Below, in pieces: positions 57,341 through 64,000 of a DNA stretch of 64,000 nucleotides (the first letter of the stretch is position 1; the number at the start of each line of letters is the position of its first letter). Under the pieces are notes generated by a model, which was not told the origin of the DNA, made no database searches, and saw nothing but the letters and a program-made list of their open reading frames with translations. The position numbers and the translations under genes were made by a program. The stretch is from Dysidea avara. Its lineage: Eukaryota; Porifera; Demospongiae; Dictyoceratida; Dysideidae. Where the stretch lies: NCBI RefSeq assembly GCF_963678975.1, contig NC_089285.1, positions 10,526,694 to 10,590,693 of the forward strand. The letters run 5' to 3'.

Positions 57341-57535
57341 CATATAGCCGAGGAGCAAATTTTTCGAGGTTGAGCAATGCCGCTAAAAATAAATTTTTCA
57401 TGGATTTGCAAACACCCCCAAAATGTACTAGACTATATGGAGGTCTAAATATTTCAAGGATAAAATTTTTGCTGGTAACCCTCAAAACCGCAAAATCAGC
57501 AATAAAATTTCCCTCTTGCAATATTTAGGCTATAC
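57341..57535. mobile_element. 195-bp insertion in the left arm of the inverted duplication
   Basis: AGTAC lies on both sides (57336-57340, 57536-57540) and once in the uninterrupted right arm. The tips CATATAGCC and GGCTATAC are short inverted repeats. Confidence 0.65.
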
Positions 57536-57694
57536 AGTACAGCAAATCATGTGGTTTGTGAGGTCATACTTTGTATACATTGCAAGTATCAAACCACTCC
57601 TCGATGAAATTGATGAAGAGACCACACCCATCAAACAAATAATTGGTGCTAAATTATTTTTATAACTCATGTATAATACTTCTTAAGGACTAGT

Positions 57695-58204
57695 TTAACA
57701 ATGTCTATATAATGCTTCAGGAGTGAAGGTCTGTATCTTCTCCGGACCCTCCATCATCAATGAAATTCTTTCATGTAATGCCTTTGCTATTTTCACATGC
57801 TGAGATACACTTGACATCAGCTGCACCATGATTGTAACTCCTTTACAATTACAGCTTATAAACTTTAGAAACTCCTCAGGTGCCACAGGGTCTAACATTG
57901 GAACTGACTCATAACCATTACTCCCTACTGTCCATCCATAGCCACTGGGATCCAAAGACAACAGCATCCTGTCCTGGGTTTGTAGATAAGCACAGAAAAA
58001 ATGCTGTGCAGTTGCACCCTCTGTTGGAGCACTGGATGCAAACACTAAACCATTTTTCCAATTGTCAACAAGTGCATGGAGGAAGGTGTCAAGAAACATT
58101 GTCCACCTGGCCAAAACACAAATAAAGCAAGATGCTGAAGCACTCTCATATGGCTTGAGGAGAATGACTGTGATTAAGACAGGCAGTGCTTGTGTCGTTC
58201 TCAA
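57695..58204 (-). pseudogene. Decayed copy of the cysteine-rich multicopy family, left arm
   Basis: The minus-strand frame includes FFCAYLQTQDRMLLSLDPSG, SNGYESVPMLDP and FISCNCK, the same segment as the plus-strand copy at 58420-59209. After SCNCK the frame diverges and the CXC-type cysteine cluster is lost, so this copy is broken. Confidence 0.6.
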
Positions 58205-58419
58205 CAGGATTCACAAACACTGCAAATGATGGGCTGAGAGAGTGGCTGAAGTAGGGAGGGAAATGCAGAAGAATGTAGTCAGTAACCTCAACCAGGCAAT
58301 TTAATTGTGAATGCCACACTGGCTGTTGCTAAGGATGTCTCTGATGAGGTCAGTGAACCCATGGATGGTTGCTGTGTTTTTATTCTCCAACATTAGTCAC
58401 TATTTCTTATTATTTTCAG

Positions 58420-59209
58420 GTTACAGCAGAAGATGCTGATGTACTGATAATGCTGATACACCGTAGCTCATGCACCAATCATCCACTCTTCTGAACCACA
58501 TCAAAGGGTTGTTACGATGTCAGGAGGATCCAAGAATCTACAGAGGTGCTACCTGCTCTTTTGTCATGTTTTCACTGGTTGTGATACTGTTTCTTCCATT
58601 GCTGACCATAGGAAAACCACTCTATTCAACAGCTTTTGTGCTGGGGACATTGATGAACAGATAGACATCTTCCTTGATGTACAGGCTAGTAAGGATGTGG
58701 TGATCAGGAGTGATATTTAGCTGCATTTGATACAGTATGTTCTCATGAAGGCTATACTAGAAACTCTACCTCCAATTGAGGGTGTGGCTGCACAGCATTC
58801 TCTTCATGCCTATCTACAAACTCGAGACTGGATGCTGTTGCAGAGCATGTCTTTGGATCCCAGTGGCTATGGATGGACGGCAGGGAGTAATGGTCATGAG
58901 CCAGTTCCAATGTTAGACCCTGTGGTACCTGAGGAACTTTTAAAGTTCACGAGCTGTAATTGTAAAAGGGATTGTAGCATTCAACAGTGCAGCTGCAAGA
59001 AGAATGATGTCAAATGCATCTCAGCATGTGGATATTGCAAAGGTATTGCATGCAAGAATTGCATTGATGATGGAGAGTTCGGAGAAGATACAGACTTTGA
59101 CTCAGACATTGATAAACTAGTACTTAAGAAATACTTCAGTTTTAAAAATAATAATAATAATAATGAGTGGGTGTGGTCTTTTCATCAATTTTATCAAGGA
59201 GTGGTTTGA
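58420..59209 (+). pseudogene. PIN-like/CXC cysteine-rich multicopy gene, frame-disrupted
   Basis: An acceptor TATTTTCAG precedes VTAEDADVLIMLIH, which fits the acidic 'aeDtDvLvLL' motif of PIN/FEN-like nuclease folds. In a second frame FCHVFTGCDTVSSI gives the 'GCD' motif, and in a third (58727-59209) comes LDPSGYGWT, then a cysteine cluster SCNCK, CSCKKNDVKC, CGYCKGIACKNC like a CXC domain. I know this combination as a multicopy invertebrate family, often transposon-associated, of unknown function. At least two frame changes mean it is not functional as read. Confidence 0.55.
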
Positions 59210-59480
59210 TGCTTGCAATTTACACAAAGTTGACCTCACACACCACATGATTTGCTGTACTTACAGCAAATTAATCATTCCCAAATAAGGTCATGGGTAG
59301 TCCAGCTTCCAGCAGCTGTCACGGGTTCTCCTAGGAGAATAGTGTATAAATCTTTTGAAGAGTGTTAGTGGACACCTTTACAAATACATTGGTAAAAAAT
59401 TTCTTGGTAAGGAGTTTATTCTCAGATTTGCCAAATATCGGCTAATATTCCCTGACTAATGATATAGTGCTTCATGTTGG

Positions 59481-60526
59481 GCATGAAATTGTATTAATAT
59501 TGGTGAGTTAGTATCTGACATAGCTCTGTAGTGTAGCTGTAGGGTTATCAGCCAACTTTAAAACATCTTTTTATCAAGACACGTAAACTGAGCTGCAGGA
59601 ACCTTATTAATAATTGTGTCTGCATCAGTACTGATCAGTTTGTGGTTGATTAGTAATGGCTAGCTTTATCTCCCACACTCCAAGAATCATTCCTACTGAC
59701 ACACTACAGAGCTATGTCAGAATCATTCTATACATCCCTGCTGCATGGATTTATGTCAAAAGAGATTGGTGACAATGTATTAGCCATTTATTATGCATTT
59801 TTGTATTTGGGAAATTACTACATTTAAGACTATTTCATGACATCAAATTAATATATAAAACTCGCTCATTGCCAAATTTGTAGAGACTTCACTCTACTGC
59901 TTCTAAACTGTTACAACTTACAAACCATACTTATTTAACTATGTATCAAATTGGTGCAATAAAAAATGAAAAGGAAATTGGATAAAATGTAGCTTTGTGG
60001 GAAAAGCCCTACATGGGCATGTTACCACTCATTTGCAATGCCAAAGTAGGGATTTTCGCTCATAGCTATATGCTACCATCATTCATATATCTAGTTTTAC
60101 TACCGTTTATTGTGGAGCCGTTACTTCATTTTTAAATAGTTTGTTAACATTTTCTTTGTAATATAGTATAGCTCTTAACTATACATATGTGGATGTGATA
60201 GCTAGTTTTATTAAATCTAGTATCTTGATCTCACTGCTTATCTAGATCTCAAGTGAGCTATGCAATAGTGTCATGACTTGCTTTCTACAGCAAAACTGCA
60301 GCTAGACTATTCAGGGGCATGGTCTCTGTGCTCTGAGGGAATGGCAGCGTGTTCTGATCGTTTAAGGATGTGACTGCAATATGATTATTTACTTACCCCA
60401 GCAAAACAAGTAGCAAATGCAGCTACAGGTATTAACTCCCTCTTTATGTAGTTTATGCACTTCAAATAGTTTTTGTGGTGTCTAAATACTTTCCTCTAAG
60501 AAAGTGTTGATACAGAATATTAATGC
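59481..60526. other. Noncoding stretch
   Basis: Nothing assignable. Confidence 0.35.
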
Positions 60527-60604
60527 CTAAGTATGGTTTGTAAGACAACCATATATGTAGTTGAAAAAAAAGGAAGGCAAAGCGCAGAATGCAGATATTT
60601 GTTC

Positions 60605-60685
60605 AGAAAAAGTACATACCATGTGTGAGTTTGTTATTGTGGCATGAGATGGTAGCTTCATTTGGCCTCTAGCCTTGCAAGCATG
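60605..60685 (-). CDS. Possible exon of the minus-strand coiled-coil gene
   Basis: The minus-strand frame ARGQMKLPSHATITNSHM ends at ACACATG|GTATGTAC, a strong donor, with an acceptor-like 'cttgcaag' before it. It is downstream of, and on the same strand as, the coiled-coil exons near 62.5 kb. The connection is not proven. Confidence 0.25.
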
Positions 60686-60715
60686 CTGGCTGGAGGCTGC
60701 CAGGCAGGTAGGCAT

Positions 60716-62469
60716 TAATCACAAAGTGATTATATAATTCTAAAGTGAGAACACACATAAAATCTCAAGTCAAGTACTTTTATAATAACACAATAAACAC
60801 TGCTAACCTGTTGTCTGGTTTTCAGATGTTTGTATATGAATATGTACGCACGAGGTCACTGATTTGAGATGTACAAAAGAGTGTTTACAAAGGGATGCTA
60901 TGGGCATTTATAGTCAAAATTCCATCTTATTGCAGTTATGGCAATGAGTGGGATAAACACTTTTGTGGCCTTAACAGGGATAACTATTTTGAGAAAGCAA
61001 GTGATCAAATAAGTGGGAGTATGGGGGCATCGACATATTATTTAAATATCAGCTCACTTAAGTATTTATGACATGCACGAATTACACAAAGCTTCTCCCC
61101 TGGCCCAAAATCAGTTATTTATCAAGACAGCTATAGCTAAATTGAGACATAGATGAAGATCATGGAGTGCTAAAGCAACTTGATGAATACAACATTAACA
61201 TTGCCGATAAATAAATTAATATAGCTGCTGTTGCACTGGGCTGATGTGTTTTTTTTTTACAAGTGCCAGTTATTCAAGATTGTCATGAGAGAGAATTAAA
61301 CAATAGTGGGCCCTAATCTGAGACCGGGAGGGTACACATAGTGTAAATACTTTTAGTGCTATATTGCCATGGTTATCCAAACAGTTAAAGTAAAGAGAGG
61401 GCTTGTGTGACAAAGTGCTAGTAAAGAAGAAAGTTGTAGTGGATTCAGACTAACTAGTGGGGTCTGAGGCATACTCCCTGCAGGTTAAACCCAAGCAGCG
61501 TCTTTGAATGCCCACGCTAAAGTTAAATTACTTGCAATCTACCCAGTGGCTAATAAAATAAGAGTCAGCTTCAGCACACAAATGAAACCTACACCTAGTT
61601 TTCATAAGAAAATAAAATAATAATAGTTCACAGCCATGATTTATATAACATCACCACTCGGTAGAACACAGTATGTATAACAACAGACAAAGAATGGGTA
61701 TGGCTGCTATACCATGGACGCATGATCAGTTTGGTCATGAGTCCATGGTATAGCAGCTGTGCACTTCATTACTTACTAACCATTGTGCTGTTTACTGACA
61801 TCTATTTTCTTCAATATCTTTATATCCCAGCAAATTAAACACACTTATGATTTAAAGATTTACACAGTGAATGTGAGAGCCTGCTTTTGGCATTACTGAG
61901 TTGGCTCCACTAGCTATCCATTCAACTAGACAGTGAGGGACTACAAATGAGGGGCTTACCCAAACCATTTTAACCCGTTATGGATATGGTTTCAGAGTAA
62001 GATTAGGTGAAATAGGCTTGATTGTGTACAACTAATCACACCATGTCAATTTGAAACTAGTTCGTGGTAAGTGTTTTGGAACAAAATATATTCTCATTAA
62101 GCTGATACTTATCTTCAAGATCTTCCCTAAAGAGTAGCAGAGTGGTGTATACTTTGTTCAAAATTTGTAAAAGGAATGTATAATAATTTACAAAATGATT
62201 TTCAAGTTGGTAGCAAATTGATAGTTTTATCACTCTAATTTATTTTCCTGGGGAAATTGAAACTCAACAAGCTTGAAGTATGGCTGATGTTAGAAGTACT
62301 GACTATACATACACTACATATACCTGCTGCATGTTGCCTTATAGTAAAGTGTTAAAACCATCAAGCTATAAATCAAACGAGAACTAGTTAACAATTAGTA
62401 CTGTGTATTTACACTATCTCGCATGATAGCCCACATCAGTATGGGTGCAAAAATGTATATACTATGTCA
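60716..62469. other. Noncoding stretch (possible intron); contains a hairpin at 61703-61757
   Basis: No other feature apart from the hairpin described separately. Confidence 0.35.
61703..61757. repeat. Hairpin with a perfect 17-bp stem
   Basis: GCTGCTATACCATGGAC and its complement are separated by 21 nt that can extend the stem imperfectly (CATGATC against GGTCATG). It is compact enough to resemble a small-RNA precursor, but nothing else supports that. Confidence 0.6.
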
Positions 62470-62479
62470 TGGCTTATTT

Positions 62480-62597
62480 ATTATACTTAAAAACCTCAAG
62501 CTGTTTCTCTTTTTCATTCCTTAAAGCTCCAGCAGCTAACTTTATGGTGTCCTCAGACTCTTGTAGTCTTCTTGTCAAATCTGACATCTTTCTCTGA
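62480..62597 (-). CDS. Exon of a coiled-coil protein
   Basis: After the acceptor TTCTTGTATAG the frame reads QRKMSDLTRRLQESEDTIKL, then AAGALRNEKEKQLEVFK, a clear coiled-coil pattern. It either stops at a TAA just downstream or leaves at CTTGAG|GTTTTT. It joins in phase to the exon at 62685-62752 if that exon ends at GAAT|GTGCGT. No family recognised. Confidence 0.45.
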
Positions 62598-62684
62598 GCT
62601 ATACAAGAAAAGAGTACGAAGCTAATGAAAAGTACAGCTTATTAACATTTTAGAACATAATTATATGTACGCACATTCTCTTTG

Positions 62685-62752
62685 TTGCTTCTCCATCTGT
62701 TGTTGTAGTTGCAGAACTGTACCCCGAGCTACTGCCAATTCTGTGTATAGTA
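62685..62752 (-). CDS. Exon of the same coiled-coil protein
   Basis: The acceptor CTATACACAG precedes LAVARGTVLQLQQQMEKQQR, Gln/Glu-rich and helical. The likely donor is GAAT|GTGCGT. It begins inside a split codon, so further exons lie upstream (higher coordinates). Confidence 0.45.
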
Positions 62753-62947
62753 GTAAATATTTGTAGTGTACACACACTATACTTGATAGGTACAACCATG
62801 TAATAATTTCTTCTAAAACATACACATTTAGTAAAATATAAAGCACATGAAGGATTTCAATAGATGTAATATGTTTAAACATTAATTAATAGTTATACCA
62901 TGGCCACAAGGGATTTGCCTGATTATCTAATAATAAATACTTTAAGT

Positions 62948-63228
62948 TTAAGGAAGAAAATCCATCCCTCCTGGAGGAAGACTGAGTGTGGCCCCGACTA
63001 GACATTGGGTGACCTGCAGTTCAAATCCTGGGATTGGAGGGATTTTTTTCCTTACTTTGGCCCCTTTTCTGTTACACCTTATTCAGTCAGTAAGTTAAGT
63101 CACTAAGTCAAGTCACTAGGTCTAAGTCCTTGTAGGTTAGGTAAACCTAAGGCTGCAGCACATGTTGCTGTTAGACCTTCAGTGCTGGTCACTGTAAAGC
63201 ACTAATAATAATAATAATAATAATAATA
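62948..63228 (+). mobile_element. tRNA-derived SINE, complete copy
   Basis: Head with 'cctgcagttcaaatcctggg' (B box with one change), body 'cagcacatgttgctgttaga' and 'cagtgctggtcactgtaaag', and an (AAT)n tail. Same family as 44164-44405. Confidence 0.75.
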
Positions 63229-63520
63229 TGCCCAGGCCCGAGGGTCGCAGGCCCAAGCACTCTGGTATGCTCACCTAATAGGTGAAGGAAGACAAACCTA
63301 CATTCACCACATTACTTTTATACAGAGGTTTGCAAACATCGATTGTGGGTTTAAATTGTGTGCACACAAAAAAGAAATGATTGTGGATTTCACTGGTTGT
63401 AGTGATACTATTTAAACCAAACAACCACTTTGTGGATGAATAAAGTAACCTAAGGTGCTAAAATAAACACTTAGACATATAGGTTGGGAATGTTTGAGGC
63501 ATCTTTTCATGAAGATGAAA
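63229..63520. other. Noncoding stretch
   Basis: Nothing assignable. Confidence 0.35.
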
Positions 63521-63850
63521 TGTACTATATAAATAATCAAAGGGCACTGATGCTTTGTAGCTGCCTCAGCATCAAAGGCAGTTGTGGTCAGGGCTATATC
63601 ATGATATCGCCCTGTGGTCAGGGCAATATGTGATATATAATCTTGTAGTTTCCTTTGATCTGAGGTGTCAAAGTGGTATATTAAACAAAATCACCTTATA
63701 TGTATACTATATTTTACTCTTGCTGTGATATAACTATAATATACCACTTTGACACTTCAGATCAAAGGAAACCATGGCAATCACAGGGCGACAGTTGTCT
63801 TTGATGCTGAGGCAGTTACAAAGCATCAGTCCCTTTGAGTATTTATATAG
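63521..63850. mobile_element. 330-bp inverted-repeat element
   Basis: 'tgatgctttgtagctgcctc' and 'ggtgtcaaagtggtatatta' on the left are repeated inverted on the right, with arms of about 150 and 110 bp and an AT-rich centre. The inverted match continues into 'tatataaata' outside. No gene. Confidence 0.75.
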
Positions 63851-64000
63851 ACCTGCTTAAAGTTTTGCATTGTGGGTTTGAATCAGAGCTGCTTAAAGTT
63901 TTGCATTGTGGATTTGAGTTAAACATGTTGGTTTAGTTAGAAGTATTGTTGGGAAGCAAAAACAATTGATTGAAGCAGTTATCTTTTACTTTCATATGCA

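Larger units (their letters stand above)
57170..59480. repeat. Inverted duplication with ~0.75-1 kb arms
   Basis: The left arm (about 57170-58000) and right arm (about 58790-59480) are inverted copies. Landmarks are 'tttgtaaaggtgtccacta', 'gaccttatttgggaatggtt' and the coding segments around LDPSGYGWT. Each arm has its own later changes, and the left arm has a 195-bp insertion. Confidence 0.75.

Noticed and set aside
1-64000. Bacterial or viral origin of the window
   Set aside because: Spliced exons, EMC6, SINE/LINE pieces and dense MITEs indicate a nuclear animal genome.

Overview
The window is animal-type nuclear DNA: AT-rich, gene-poor, with short GT-AG introns and a very high density of small inverted-repeat transposons. 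Recognisable content is EMC6 (an ER membrane complex subunit with its metazoan length), several exon-scale reading frames with matching splice phases, fragments of LINE-type reverse transcriptase, a tRNA-derived SINE and many MITEs. The kinds of multicopy families present and the small introns suggest an early-branching invertebrate, most likely a sponge. That is inference; no species can be named from the sequence. There are no bacterial operons, CRISPR arrays or rRNA genes.

Left part (1-11.4 kb). An old gene copy on the minus strand (fragments at 10404-10647, 2264-2293 and 1480-1828) was broken by three events. A 435-bp inverted-repeat element landed at 1829-2263. An outer element sits at 2294-10395 (8-bp target duplication TGTTTCTC). 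A large inner transposon is nested inside the outer one at 2726-10186 (8-bp target duplication TATGAACC). The inner element encodes a helical/zinc-finger DNA-binding region, a DDE-type transposase, a Ulp1/SENP-like cysteine protease and a PHD finger. Its reading frame has in-frame stops and frame changes. One change falls on a T6 run placed 4 nt before a perfect 13-bp hairpin, which could be a programmed -1 frameshift. The intact paralogue of the broken gene is at 40014-40637.

Middle part (12-32 kb). Two phase-compatible exons (12276-12404, 13196-14125) form the 3' part of an unknown Ser/Thr-rich, basic protein on the plus strand. It converges on EMC6 (14705-15038, minus). A possible minus-strand gene covers 17306-18466. 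Then come MITEs, a (CA)n tract, an exact 3 x 525-bp tandem array, and a diverged array of exon-like 42-44-nt segments bounded by splice-like signals. A long intronless minus-strand gene (29152-31107, 651 aa) has four repeats of one beta-rich domain, a fascin-like beta-trefoil and a hydrophobic C-terminus. A retroelement fragment lies at 32 kb.

Right part (33-64 kb). This is mostly repeats: a roughly 860-bp foldback element, a three-layer nest of elements at 37.5-39.1 kb, SINE copies, LINE pieces at 50.5-52.4 kb, and an inverted duplication at 57.2-59.5 kb carrying two decayed copies of a cysteine-rich multicopy family. Two paralogous minus-strand terminal exons (49059-49256, 55494-55748) and coiled-coil exons near 62.5-62.75 kb probably belong to real genes whose other exons could not be identified. 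A short motif, CTCTAATAGAGCAGTCA, recurs in many places, including inside MITE families whose ends are unrelated.
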